A program made the position numbers and the translations under genes. 64,000 bases of DNA, taken from contig PVNU02001879.1 in the NCBI GenBank assembly GCA_003013855.2, positions 310,001-374,000 on the forward strand. Direction: 5' to 3'. The stretch comes from Liriodendron chinense (Eukaryota > Streptophyta > Magnoliopsida > Magnoliales > Magnoliaceae). The notes under the pieces were generated by a model. It saw only the letters and a list, made by a program, of their open reading frames with translations, was not told where the DNA came from and did not search any database. Below, one piece after another: positions 22,424-32,955 of this stretch (its first letter is position 1; every line of letters begins with the position of its first letter).

Positions 22424-25306
22424 TCATGTAAAGCAACAATTATAAACAAGTTTATTTTCCATCTCATCGAAGAAGCGGTAATAGGCAATCCTCCAAGACT
22501 TCTTGAGAATTAAAACCCCACAGAAGGCCCAAAACCCCATAGCAAATCCTAGTGCCATTGCAGTGTAAAACCAACGCATTTCATACTCTTCTTCATCTTT
22601 TTCTACGTCACCACTGATTGCTGGCATTGGACCTTGAGATGTATCATCGCTGTCGCACTTATATGTAAGAGGAGGTCCACAGAGTCCGTTGTTGCCAATA
22701 TAAATAGATTGATCTTCAAGTGTTTGGAGCTGATTTCCCGATGGAATTCTTCCCGACAAGTTGTTATACGACAAGTTCAAGTGACTTAGAAAATTTAAAT
22801 TTGACATGCTCAGAGGAATTGAACCTGAAAGCTGATTTTTAGAGAAATCAAGAGACTCTAGCAATGCTAATTTTCCAATCTTGCTTGGGATCTTTCCTGT
22901 CAATTGGTTTCCAGATAAGTTTAAGGCATGCAATCCCAAAAGACTTGTGAGTTCTTCAGGAATTTCTCCAAATAAATTATTGCTTGAAAGGTCCATGCAC
23001 GTAACTAGTGAAATTGTTCTTGTGTATTCAAGCATTTGCCGCTTAATTGATACAAGCAAGTTTTCCTCATAATATGCTCTCAAATTTCCATAGAAAATAA
23101 AGCGGTTCATCTTCTGCTCATTTTTCATTGCAATGAGATTCTCAAAGTTTTGAGGAATTGAACCAGATAAACAATTTTGCGCCACATCAAGGATTTGAAG
23201 AGAAGTTAGGTTTAATAATTGTGGTGGGATGTTGCCAGTGAACATATTGGATCTTAAACTCATAATTCTTAAAGCTGGAAGGCTTTCACCAATCCAAGTG
23301 GGAATATGACCTGAGAAATTGTTGTATGCAAGGTTAAGAGTCTCCAAACTTGCACATTTCTTCAAAGACAAAGGGATTTTTCCTGATAGAGCATTGTTGC
23401 TCAGGTGCATTGTTTGGAGTTGACGTAATAGACCCAAAGACCTGGGTATTCCTCCTGATAACCTGTTCTTGCTCAAATCAAGTGCCTCCAGGGCCACACA
23501 ATTACCCAATGTCAACGGAATGACACCACTTATATTGTTTCGGGAAAGGTCAAGGACATTCAAGGAATTCATTGCTCCTAAGGATGGGGGAATTATGCCA
23601 CTGATTTGGTTTCCTCTAGCAGAAAAGAATTCTAATTTGTGCATTGTGGATGCAAAATTTGGTGGGAATGGCCCAGAAAATTGATTGTTGGAAAGAAGAA
23701 GTACTATGGCTCCATTCGATATGCAAGGTATGGGACCACTGAAATTATTGGAAGACAAATCTAAGTAGTTCAACTTTTTGAGGTTTTCAAAATGACTTTC
23801 AGACACGTTTCCTATTAAGGAATTGTTAGAGAGGTCGAGCCAAGACAAGTTAGAAAGCTGTCCTAAAGTTGTTGGGATTATCCCATTCAACTGATTCCCT
23901 GAGAGATATAAACTTTGTAAGGAAGTCAATTCTCCAAGAGCTTCAGGGATATTCCCATTCAACTTATTCTGATGGAGATATAACAACTGTAAGGAAGACA
24001 ATCCTCCAAGAGCTGCAGGGATATTCCCATTTAACTGATTCCCTGCTAGATTTAATTCTTCTAAGGAAGGCAATCTTCCAAGAAGAGCTGCTGGGATTTG
24101 GCCGGTCAGCATGCAATCAGTGAGAATGAGGTGTTTAAGATTTTTGAGCTCACCTAACCAATCAGGAATGGCCGCATGCATATGGTATCCTTTCAATGAT
24201 AGCCTCTCTAAGTTGATAAGCTTAGTTATGGCTCTTGGAATGCTACCACCTGTTATATTCTTACCAGAAAATAACAAATCAAGATCCACAAGTGAGGTAA
24301 TATTCCCAATAGTCACCGGGATTCCACCCTGCAGCTGATTGAAAGATAGATCAAGTTGGTTCAGCTTACTCCAGTTGCCTTCAAGGATCTCTGACAAATT
24401 GTTATCATCAGTTGATTCCAACCGCAACTCTTCCAAGTTGGGAACTTTTGAAAATTGATAAGGAACCTGACCTTGAAACTTGTTAACTGAAAGGCTTAAA
24501 GACACAAGGCTACTAATGTTAGCTATCCAATTTGGAAATCTAGAGTTGAAGTTGTAACGGAGATCAAGGACACGGAGAGATGTGAAATTAACAGAAGCAA
24601 GAGTTGGAGAAATATATGAAAGACCACAATTGGATAACATTAGCTCAACAAGGGAAGGACACTTGTTCATTACGTGCACCCAATCATGGCTTGCCATGGA
24701 AAGGTCCACAAAAGACATGCGGAGGTACTTTAGAGAAGGTAGGCTTGTCAACCACCACAGGTTTTTGGCACTCAAAGAATTTGAAACAAGCTTCAGGGAA
24801 ATGAGTTGAGAGAGGTTTCCAAGCTGATGAGGGATTCTCCCGCTGAATCCAGCCCTTGACAAGTTCAAATGCCTCAGCTCCTTCATGGACCCCAAGAAAT
24901 CTGGAATTGGGGAGCGATGAAAAGCATTAAAGCTCAAGTCCAAGAACTGAAGATGCTTCAGTTCCACCAAAGCTGGATCAATTCTGCCACTTAGACCGAA
25001 AGCTGGTTCAATTCCCCCAATACTCAGACGATTGTAGTTTTGAGTGTGAAGGTCGAGTTTAAGAACAAACCCAGTTATGTCGTGGCAGGTAATACCTCTC
25101 CATTTGCAGCAGTCAGAGGCTTCATCATCCCATGAAGAGAGAAGATTGGAGGGATCGTTGAGAGCCTTCCGAAAGGTAGTGAGAACTTTTCTCTCCGAAT
25201 CCAAGCAACCACTCACCTTCAAATATCCTTCCCAATATATTAATACATTTAAAAGAAATAGAAAAGTAAGAAAGCCCCTCTTCTGAGAAGAACAACTGAT
25301 CTCCAT
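22424..25306 (-). CDS. LRR receptor-like protein 2 (EIX2-like RLP), intact reading frame
   Basis: This single exon encodes 960 residues. It has a signal peptide (1-33), an LRRNT with Cys34 and Cys66/67/74 in DCCKWRGITC, about 25 extracellular plant-type LRRs, a non-LRR island (about 727-767), four further LRRs, an LRRCT (Cys876, Cys884), an acidic stretch DVEKDEEEYE (900-909), one transmembrane helix (about 913-934) containing GFAMG (a GxxxG motif of the kind RLPs use to pair with SOBIR1), and a 26-residue tail with YYRF/YRFF (942-946) matching the YxxPhi endocytosis signal described in tomato EIX receptors. There is no kinase domain. Compared with genes 1 and 3 it lacks about 97 residues (junction near 23760), including the WAPPFQL..GSCHLGPRFP..WL segment. 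The deletion is in frame between two LRRs. It is the only copy able to encode an anchored receptor; function inferred from family. Confidence 0.93.
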   Translation of the reverse strand: MEISCSSQKRGFLTFLFLLNVLIYWEGYLKVSGCLDSERKVLTTFRKALNDPSNLLSSWDDEASDCCKWRGITCHDITGFVLKLDLHTQNYNRLSIGGIEPAFGLSGRIDPALVELKHLQFLDLSFNAFHRSPIPDFLGSMKELRHLNLSRAGFSGRIPHQLGNLSQLISLKLVSNSLSAKNLWWLTSLPSLKYLRMSFVDLSMASHDWVHVMNKCPSLVELMLSNCGLSYISPTLASVNFTSLRVLDLRYNFNSRFPNWIANISSLVSLSLSVNKFQGQVPYQFSKVPNLEELRLESTDDNNLSEILEGNWSKLNQLDLSFNQLQGGIPVTIGNITSLVDLDLLFSGKNITGGSIPRAITKLINLERLSLKGYHMHAAIPDWLGELKNLKHLILTDCMLTGQIPAALLGRLPSLEELNLAGNQLNGNIPAALGGLSSLQLLYLHQNKLNGNIPEALGELTSLQSLYLSGNQLNGIIPTTLGQLSNLSWLDLSNNSLIGNVSESHFENLKKLNYLDLSSNNFSGPIPCISNGAIVLLLSNNQFSGPFPPNFASTMHKLEFFSARGNQISGIIPPSLGAMNSLNVLDLSRNNISGVIPLTLGNCVALEALDLSKNRLSGGIPRSLGLLRQLQTMHLSNNALSGKIPLSLKKCASLETLNLAYNNFSGHIPTWIGESLPALRIMSLRSNMFTGNIPPQLLNLTSLQILDVAQNCLSGSIPQNFENLIAMKNEQKMNRFIFYGNLRAYYEENLLVSIKRQMLEYTRTISLVTCMDLSSNNLFGEIPEELTSLLGLHALNLSGNQLTGKIPSKIGKLALLESLDFSKNQLSGSIPLSMSNLNFLSHLNLSYNNLSGRIPSGNQLQTLEDQSIYIGNNGLCGPPLTYKCDSDDTSQGPMPAISGDVEKDEEEYEMRWFYTAMALGFAMGFWAFCGVLILKKSWRIAYYRFFDEMENKLVYNCCFT
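23870..24090 (-). repeat. Tandem 72-bp LRR units in RLP gene 2
   Basis: Four successive LRRs repeat NGNIP(A/E)ALG(G/E)L(S/T)SLQ with a 72-bp DNA period. The order and substitutions differ from genes 1 and 3, so the units have been reshuffled or converted independently in this copy. Confidence 0.65.
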
Positions 25307-25377
25307 TCCTTCTCTCTCTTTCTGCTCTAGAAAAAAGGAAAATAGCTTCTTTGATAATTTCTCCCTCCGCTCTCCTT

Positions 25378-25385
25378 AATTTATA
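25378..25385 (-). promoter_or_regulatory. TATA box of RLP gene 2
   Basis: TATAAATT on the minus strand lies 72-79 bp upstream of the ATG at 25306, in the same leader context as genes 1 and 3. Confidence 0.65.
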
Positions 25386-25745
25386 AGATTTGAAGACCCC
25401 ATATCTATCCATCATGCTAGCTCACCATCATTTTCTCCTAACGCATATCAAGCAATCCTAACCATCCACTTGAAATGGTGGAAGACTCACCACCAGTTTT
25501 AAAATGGTGGTGGACTATCACAGGAGTACTGTAGCTCCTATGTAGCATAGAATGACGTAGTACCTACGAGTCTTGCCCATCTAGATCGACTAAAACATCC
25601 AAGCCGTTCATCAAGTAGGCTCTCCATATAATTCATCTCCACCTAAAATAAAGTTCGTCAGTACATCTTGGGCCACAGACTTTTGGGGACAAAGATCGTC
25701 GTCCATCTATTCTAGGGTCCACAGTACAGAAAGGTGTGCCACCAC
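25386..25745 (-). other. Upstream region of RLP gene 2
   Basis: The first 120 bp match the other two copies (CTAGCTCACCATCATTTTC). At about 25508, where genes 1 and 3 carry a palindromic element, this copy has GTGGTGGACTATCACAGG and a short unrelated stretch, then rejoins the shared sequence at AGTCTTGCCCATCTAGATCG. The other part shared with copy 3 (GGCCACAGACTTTTGGGGAC, near 25670) ends at about 25742. Confidence 0.55.
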
Positions 25746-25795
25746 CTCCGGAAGAGGATTGTGTAGTGAGTAACTTAAGCGTACTGAGTAAACTA

Positions 25796-26242
25796 TGTGG
25801 GGCCACCGTGATTTAAGTATTTTATCCACTCCGTCCATCCATCTGAAAAGATAATTTTAGGGCTGGATCCAAAAAATGAAGCATATCAAAATCTCAATTG
25901 GACCACATAATAGGAAAAGTGTGAAATGAATTTCCACCTTTGAAAACTTCTTGGGAGCCACAAAAGTTTTGGATCAAGATGATATTCATGTTTTCCCTTC
26001 ATCCATGCCTATGTAATCTTATGATCAATAGGTTGGATGGCAAATAAAAAAACGTTGTGGGGCTTAGGTAGGTTTCAACGGTAGAAATCATTATTCCCAC
26101 TGTTTCCTGTGGCATGGTCCACTTGAGCCTTGGATATGCTTCAATTTTAGGCTGAACCCTTAAAATGAGCTGGAAAAATGGATGGACGGCGTAGATAAAC
26201 CACATACATTCACGTTGGGCCCAATAGAGTTTACTCAGGCAA
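25796..26242. mobile_element. Palindromic GGGGCCCAC element, GAGTAAACT subfamily
   Basis: The left end is ACTGAGTAAACTATGTGGGG; the right end (complement) is CTGAGTAAACTCTATTGGGC. The arms are complementary through CCATCCAT/ATGGATGG to a centre near GGATCAAGATGATATTC. It has the same terminal module as 8750-9162, in the 5' flank of RLP gene 2. Non-coding. Confidence 0.7.
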
Positions 26243-26348
26243 TCCGATTTCTCTTGGCCCAATAGAGCTTAGAAACAGTGTATGCCTATGTCGAGGAAGC
26301 GGAATGGTTGGTGTACCGCACACCAGCGAGCTCGCTGGTTTATCGACT

Positions 26349-26728
26349 GTGAGCCCCACCATGAGATTCGTATTATATCCAAACTGTCTGTCCATCTGAC
26401 GATATATTTATAAGGGTTGAACCAAAAAATAAAACAGACGATATATTTATAAAGGTTGAACCAAAAAATAAAACAGATCCAAAGATCAAGAGGACCACAC
26501 TGCAGAATGCAGTGGGAGATTGAACAAATACCATTGAAATCTTCATCCAGGTCCGTGTGACTTTATGAACAGTTTGGATGGAAAATAAACATCGTGGTGG
26601 GCCCTAGGAATGCTTGTTGTCCACTTGAGATTTGCATATAACTAATTTTTTGGCTAATTCCCTCAAATGATCTCATCAAATGGATGGACGGTATAGATAT
26701 GATAAACACACCATTGTGAGGCCCACAT
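26349..26728. mobile_element. Palindromic GGGGCCCAC element with internal 39-bp duplication
   Basis: The left end GTGAGCCCCACCATGAGATT pairs with the right end CACACCATTGTGAGGCCCAC. A 39-bp segment (GACGATATATTTATAAGGGT and onward to AAAACA) is repeated head to tail at 26398-26436 and 26437-26475 with one difference. Outside the left end, CCAGCGAGCTCGCTGGTT corresponds to the CCAGCCAGCTAGCTGGTA module seen at 62708. Confidence 0.7.
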
Positions 26729-26797
26729 AATCTTGATTTTTTAACCGTTTCGTACGTTACGGTCGTCGGATGTTGCGACACGTACCACGCCAGCAAA

Positions 26798-27332
26798 GGG
26801 AGCGAATTAGATGTTACCCTGGTAACACCTTAGTGGGTGTTACCCCTACCGTGTGGGGCCCATCGTGATGCATTTTCTATGTATCTATTCCGTCTATCTG
26901 TTTTATCGTATCATTTTAGGAATGATCCAAAACCTTAAGAAGATCCAAATCTCAGGTGGACCATACCACTAGAAACAGTAATTACTAACCATTAAAAACG
27001 TTTTGTGGGCCACAAGAGTTTTGGATCAATCTGATATTTATATTTTCCCTTCATCAAGACCTTATTGACATTATCAAGAGCTTGGATTGCAAATACGTTA
27101 CCAAAACCTTACCATGGGCTCTTTGGCATTTTAATGGTGGGGCACTCAATCACACTGTTTCTAGTGGTATGGTCCACTTGAGATTTGGATCTGCATAATT
27201 TTTGGAAATTTACCCTAAAATGGGCTGTATAAACGGATGGACGGAGTGGATATACAAAATATCATCCATGTGGGCCATACGGTAGGGGTAACATCCAATA
27301 AGCTGTTCCCGGGTTAACACCTAATTCGCGCC
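26798..27332. mobile_element. Complete palindromic element with 10-bp target duplication (535 bp)
   Basis: A perfect direct repeat CGCCAGCAAA (26788-26797 and 27333-27342) flanks it. The left terminus GGGAGCGAATTAGATGTTAC and the complement of the right terminus GGCGCGAATTAGGTGTTAAC form inverted repeats that run on through GTTACCCCTACCGT(A/G)TGG into the GGGGCCCAC arms and down to the centre. The long terminal inverted repeats and 10-bp duplication fit a nonautonomous Mutator-like element best. No coding capacity. Confidence 0.88.
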
Positions 27333-27394
27333 CGCCAGCAAATCCGAGAGTAACTTGCTGCGACCCGGAGCTTGAGTGAGACCCTGAACCTAGG

Positions 27395-27560
27395 GCCCAC
27401 ATGGATGTATTCGTTGTATATCCATTCCGTTCATCTGTTTCTTCAGATTATTTTAGCATAAGATCTCAAAAATGAAGGATATGAAAATTTTAGGTGGCCA
27501 CACCACAGGAAACAATGCTTATTGAATGCTTACCATTCCTGGAGTCCACCCTAATGTTTA
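27395..27560. mobile_element. Partial palindromic element, left arm
   Basis: It starts TAGGGCCCACATGGATGTAT and follows the left arm to AATGCTTACCATTCC, then a short piece of the centre (CCACCCTAATGTTTATTGACC). The right arm is absent. Confidence 0.5.
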
Positions 27561-29335
27561 TTGACCATCACATCTTGGCTTTCCTTTGTTCTCATTTCAT
27601 ACGGTACTTAGGAAATGAGCTAGATAGATTTCATTGGGCACTCCTTGATTTCTCTTTTTATCAATACTTTCATGGGAAAGTAAATTACTAAGGTTTTGGG
27701 GATTTATGTGGAATCCTCTATCATGGGGTCATGGAAGTCGTAGCCATCATGGCAATTGCTCTTGCAAATAGAGGGGTAAACTTGAAATGTTCCATTTTTT
27801 TTATTATTATTTTTTTTTCGTCTAAGATATAATTTATGATAAAGTAATGAAATTATTAGTGAAACTTGCTACCCTTAGTTTTCTATTCCATTTCTACTTC
27901 ATTTATTTTGCTATATATATGTAGGAAATATGGGGGTTAACATTGTGGAAATGGTGATGAACAAAGAGCTTTAGGTTGCGATGATGACGAGATGAGTTGT
28001 GATTTTGGAGATAAAATGCAGAGGGATGCAGTCCTTTCGGTTTCAGTGACGTAAGTTTTACTCTGAATAAGTTCCCAAACTATAAAATAGGAGCCAATGA
28101 TTGCCTAGGTTGCTTTTTTTTTTTCTTTTCTTCTCATTATTCTTTCAGAGTGTTAAGTGAATAGTTGATTTTCTCAAGTAAATTTACTGATTTTAGGCCA
28201 ATTTCAGTTTATAGAAGTAGGGTCCATGGTTCTTTGATCCTAGCCATTGATATGATGGGCCAAGTGGTGGATTGATCCATTCAGTTTATAGAACAATGTA
28301 GAACACCAGAAATCATGTCTTACACGTATAGTTTGTTAGGCTGAGCAAATTGCTTTATCGAATATAATCTATCTGTTATTCGATCAATGGATAGTTTGTC
28401 TTTAGCATCATATGAATCAGATAACTTTGGGTGAATTATGATAGATTCTATGATTATGATCAAATGAGTAGAACAGCTCAGATTTCAATATGCAAAACAC
28501 AATCTTTTTTCTTTTTCAAGAAAAACTTTGATACTCTAGCAGAGTGTGATGGATGATATTAGGCACTTAGAAATTACTCATAGTGGGCTACACAATCTGA
28601 TATTGGGTTGTTATTTTCAGACAGTGGGCTACACAATCTAGTCAGTTTCATTTGAATTTCTCATTGCCTGCATATCAACTGTCATATGCAGCCTGAGCAT
28701 CATTTAACTCTTTTGTTTTTTTTTCCTTAGATGTATGAGGCTGAAGCATCTTCAGAGATATGATACACCTATGGGATATTAATGGCTACCTTGTATGTTT
28801 TAAATAGTCTTGTTTCAAAGTATCAGAGAGTATAATCATGCGCATGTTGAATCTGGGCCTTGGAAAGATATTGACTTGTGATTGTATGTTGTGTGTCCAT
28901 ATCAACATCCATATCCAATAATTCTTGGTACTTGCTATTAGGCTGAGGTATCTATGTCGGGTTATGATATGGGTATTTCGTATGGCTCTAAATCCATGTT
29001 TCAGAATATAAGCTGATGCCCTTATCTGATTTGGGTCTTTGGTTACACACTTGGAATTGGTCATAACATCAATGAGAAGTGCTAACGGGATTCATGCCGA
29101 GCCAGATTGAATTGGGGATTCACGACCAATGTGAAACACGTGGGAGATCTGGGACATTGGTTGGGTGGATCCCATTAATTTGGGTGTGATTGTGCACAAA
29201 ATCAATGGACAGATTTAAGCAATTCTCAATACATGACCAGTAGGCAGATTTACATGATTTGAATACAAAGAACAGTTGACAGATTTGCATGCTTTGAACA
29301 CATAAAACATTGAACATATTGCACGTCAAAACTGG
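27561..29335. other. AT-rich spacer without supported gene
   Basis: This stretch is almost free of palindromic elements, with T-runs near 27800 and 28110. One exon-like stretch ending GTGAC|GTAAGT near 28050 was examined and set aside because its best frame is stopped just after the candidate acceptor. No RNA gene is recognised. It could be an intron of an unseen gene. Confidence 0.35.
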
Positions 29336-29545
29336 ACGTATTTGAGCATATTTATGACTAATAAATGGGCAGATTTGGCCATTTTTGGACGTCTGATTAA
29401 TGGTCCAGATTAGTCAGTTTTGGATGTCAGATCAGAGGTTACATTTGGACAGCTTTAGACACCAAACCAATGGTCCAATTTGGACAATTTTGGATGTCTG
29501 ATCAATGGTCCAGATTGTACATATTGTGGATGTCCATTTAATAAT
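29336..29545. repeat. Degenerate tandem repeat with TTTTGGA(C/T)GTCTGATCA(A)TGGTCC units
   Basis: Three to four copies of a roughly 58-bp unit with TTTTGGATGTCTGATC and AATGGTCCAGATT blocks occur at about 29382, 29420, 29480 and 29520. Non-coding. Confidence 0.5.
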
Positions 29546-30035
29546 CCATATGGTCCAAACACAAGTCCTGCCCCAAAACGCAGATGGTCTTTTTAGTTTT
29601 TTTTTCCCTTGTTCATTCTTCTCATAAGCAGATGTCCATTTAATAATCCTTTATTCTTCCTTCATTCTTCAGATGGTCCACAAATCACTCTTTTTCCATG
29701 TATGGACGGATAAGATTAAAGAATGCATGATGACCACGTTTTGAATTGATAGGATTGTCTTTGCAGTAGTGGTGTGCCGTCCATGGGGTATCAATGGTGG
29801 GCCCCAAACTGTTGAATTGCACATGGTCAAGATGAGGCATGCATAAATGAATGGAGTATGCCTACATGATCTAAATCTTCAATTCAAGTTGTATTTAGTT
29901 TCATAATATGATTTAAAAAAGAAAAATGAACACCTAATTGCATATTTTATTTATCAGTTATTAATTACTAATATCGTATTTTGTTTCATTTTGCAGATTG
30001 TTTGTTGGTGATAACGGGGATGTTCGTGCTGATTG

Positions 30036-30063
30036 ATTTTTTTTTTTTTTTTTTTTTTTTTTG
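30036..30063. repeat. Poly-T tract
   Basis: An uninterrupted run of over 20 T. There is no identifiable SINE or LINE body directly beside it. Confidence 0.8.
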
Positions 30064-30149
30064 TATTGGTTCTATGTACTGGTGGGATTAACATTTCGAT
30101 TTTATTGAAAACATTATTACGATTGAATGGTTGGCATACGATTGAATGT

Positions 30150-30290
30150 TCAATCAGGTGATTGGGATATTGAATATTGAACGTTCCAAAGAAATATTGA
30201 ATATTGAATGCTTTCATGTGGTAGGGATATTGAATGTTCCATAGAAATATTGAATGGTAGGGATATTGGATGTTCGCATAAATATTTCAG
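30150..30290. repeat. Short tandem GATATTGAAT.TTC repeats
   Basis: GGGATATTGAATATTGAACG, AATATTGAATATTGAATG, GGGATATTGAATGTTCCATA and GGGATATTGGATGTTCG occur in a row. They are immediately left of the CACTA-like end at 30598 and may be part of its subterminal region. Confidence 0.5.
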
Positions 30291-30299
30291 TGGCAATGA

Positions 30300-30598
30300 A
30301 ATGGTAATTCTACTACCTTTTCTAAGGAAACATTTCCTTGGTCATAGCTTTTTTGCAAGGAAACTTTTCCTCGGTAATAGTTGCATAATTACCGACGAAT
30401 TAAGCAGTAGACACGAAATTATTGACTTTTACCAAGGAATTTTTTTGTTGGAAATGGTCAACTATTTACCGACAAAAAAATAAATTTCGTAGGACGAAAA
30501 CTACGACGAACATTTTCGTTGGTAATAACTTTTACCTAGGAAATTATGACATTTACCCAGGAAAAATTTCCTTGGTAAAAGTCATATTTCTTGTAGTG
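30300..30598. mobile_element. CACTA-like element, 3' terminal part
   Basis: It ends GTCATATTTCTTGTAGTG, the complement of the CACTACAAGAAAT terminus usual in plant CACTA elements. The inner 250 bp carries repeated subterminal motifs in both directions (TTACC(A/G)AGGAA, TTCCTTGGTAA, TTCGTTGGTAATAA). No transposase and no CACTA left end nearby. The subterminal words differ from the 18050 fragment, so it is a different family. Confidence 0.65.
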
Positions 30599-30604
30599 AC
30601 TACT

Positions 30605-31123
30605 CGCAGTTGGACCCATGGCTTTAATACTCTTCTTCTTCTAAGCCAGGTGCAACCCATATGAATCAACTCGGACCTAACAAGATCCGATCAGTTCAAC
30701 TCAATGTATCACCGCCTCAATTCATCCCCAGGTTTAGTGAGTTGAGACTCGATTAAAGGTCGGTCAATCCGATGAAGCTTTTCATTTTTCTTCATTTCAA
30801 TTTCAACTCAACGGACCTAAACTTGGGATTTAGGTGAAAATTCCTTTTCGAAGGTAAGAACAGGAAAGCTAGGCCGTGATGCACGACCTAGAAAACTGTA
30901 ACCATGTTGCGAGGTAGACACGTCAATGTTGGGAATGGGCCTGGGCCCGTTTAATAGACACACATGACCTCTCATCAATTGAGATGACCTGCCATTCTAA
31001 GTCATGGTTAGATAAACGATCCCATCAATAAAAAAACAGTGCCAATGTGGGGAATCCTATGATGATGGGTGGCCTATATATCATGCTCGAAATTAGCCCG
31101 TCCAAATGGTTGACACAACTGTA
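30605..31123. repeat. Leader block shared with unit E
   Basis: GGCTTTAATACTCTT, AGGTGCAACCCA.ATGAATC, GTTCAACTCAATGTATCACC, TAGGCCGTGAT and AACGATCCCATC occur in this order and again at 38995-39440. The block precedes units C and E but not A, B or D, so the ancestral unit was longer at its 5' side or the leader was duplicated with it. Confidence 0.65.
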
Positions 31124-32448
31124 AATGAGTCACCTTGATGCATATAATGTATATCTATGCTGTCCATACATTTTTCCAGCTCATTTTAGAGCATGAACAA
31201 AAATTTGAAGTAGATCCAAATCTCAGGTGGACCACACCATAGGAAACAGTGCTGATTGAATGTCCAGCATTAAAAGCTTCAGAGGGCCTACTGCAATTCC
31301 AACTGCAATGTTTAGTTGATACATATATCAAGGTGGGCCCCTTGGTTAGGGCCACACTATGTTCGGTGAGTCAGGCTGCACCTAATCCACTCCTGGTCTA
31401 AATGCCGTTCGACAAAAAACCCTATTGTTAGTCAGTCAACGTTAGAAAAAGTATATAATACATATATCAAAGGTGGGTCCCATGGTCAGGGCCATGCCGT
31501 GTTCAGTGAGTCGGGTCGCACCTAATCCACTCCCGGTCTAAACGCAATCGTTGGCACTGACTCCATCTGTACCATTCGACAAAAAGCCCTGTGTTAGTCA
31601 ATCACCATTCCACCATTTGGACGATTGAATTTCACTCATCGGTGGTGTTTTTTAGGATGGGATCGTTTTTCCCTTGACTTGGAATCCTATCTCATCTCAA
31701 TTGATGGCAGGTCATGTTTGACTCCTAAAGGGTCCATTCCCAACATTAACGTGTCTGCCCCGGAAGATAGTGGGCCCACAGTCAGGAATCCACAACATTA
31801 ACGTGTCTGCCCCGGAATATAGTGGGCCCACAGTCAGGAATCCACTCACCTCTGTGGATCCGTCGATCAATTGAAGCCGCACAATCTAGACCAGGATGCA
31901 GAGAGCATGGTGACGTGGGGGTAGGACTTTGTGGAGCCCACTGTTATTTGTGTTTTATCCACGCAGTCCATTTATTTTTTCAGCTCATTTTAGGACATGA
32001 GCCCAAAATTGAAGCACATCCAAAGCTCAAGTGTACCACACTATAGCAAACTGCAGGGGTACTAACATCCACCGTTGAAGCATTTCCAAGGCTTACAGTG
32101 AGAGCGGATTAGATGTTATTGGGGTGTTATCGTTGAAATAGTGGCATATCATTAGTGTGCAGAAATTGTCAAAGTGGGGCCAGCAACTTTCACAGGTAGA
32201 ATATGCAGTAGACCCTTCTCTAACAGTTGTGCTGCACGCAAATAATATACTACCACCACCACATCAGGGGTAATGTGTTAGCTACTAACACCTACTTCGC
32301 ATCCTCAACGGATGTTTATTTGTCATCCATCCTGTTTATAAGGTGACACTGGCTGGATGAAGGGAAAACACAAATATCAGTTTATGCAATAATGTTTGTA
32401 GCCCCTCCGAAGTTTTCAATGGTTAGCATACAATCATTTCCTTGTGGT

Positions 32449-32955
32449 TAGAGCTGGGCACGGGTCGAGTCAACTCGGTTGACTCGACTCGTCTGAACCA
32501 GTTAGGCTCGACTCGAACCAATCCGACAGGAACAACGGACCCGAATCAAATATTCTAGATAAGATCCGAATTCAGATCGAGTCGAGTTCGGATTCCACCT
32601 TAATCGAATCGACTCGACTCGAAATTTGATCCGAAATGGATCTGATTCGATCCGAAATCCGGTCGGAACAGAGTTTAGGTATAAGTTTAAAAAAACTTAA
32701 TTTTTTTTATTTTTTTAGATTTTGTTTTGCCATTTTCAGATTTTTTTTTGTTGAATTAATTGACAAACTCGATCCAACTCCGTTATGACTCAATCCGACT
32801 CGGATCGAATCAGACTTGGCTGACTCGGTTCGGATTAGTTTTAGCTCGGCTGACTTAGTACTGAATCCGATCCAACTCGATTGAGACCCTGTCCTTGGCC
32901 GGATCGGACCAAGACAGCCCAAACTTAGTCCGACTCGACTTGATGCCCACCTCTA
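32449..32955. mobile_element. hAT-type nonautonomous element in unit C (507 bp)
   Basis: It occupies the same site, has the same 8-bp duplication CTTGTGGT (32441-32448 and 32956-32963) and the same termini (TAGAGCTGGGCA; TGCCCACCTCTA) as the copy in unit B. The two copies differ by scattered substitutions and small indels in the interior. Confidence 0.88.

Noticed and set aside
27960..28055. Exon-like stretch ending GTGAC|GTAAGT
   Set aside because: The best frame (DDDEMSCDFGDKMQRD) has a stop just after the only nearby acceptor and matches no family.
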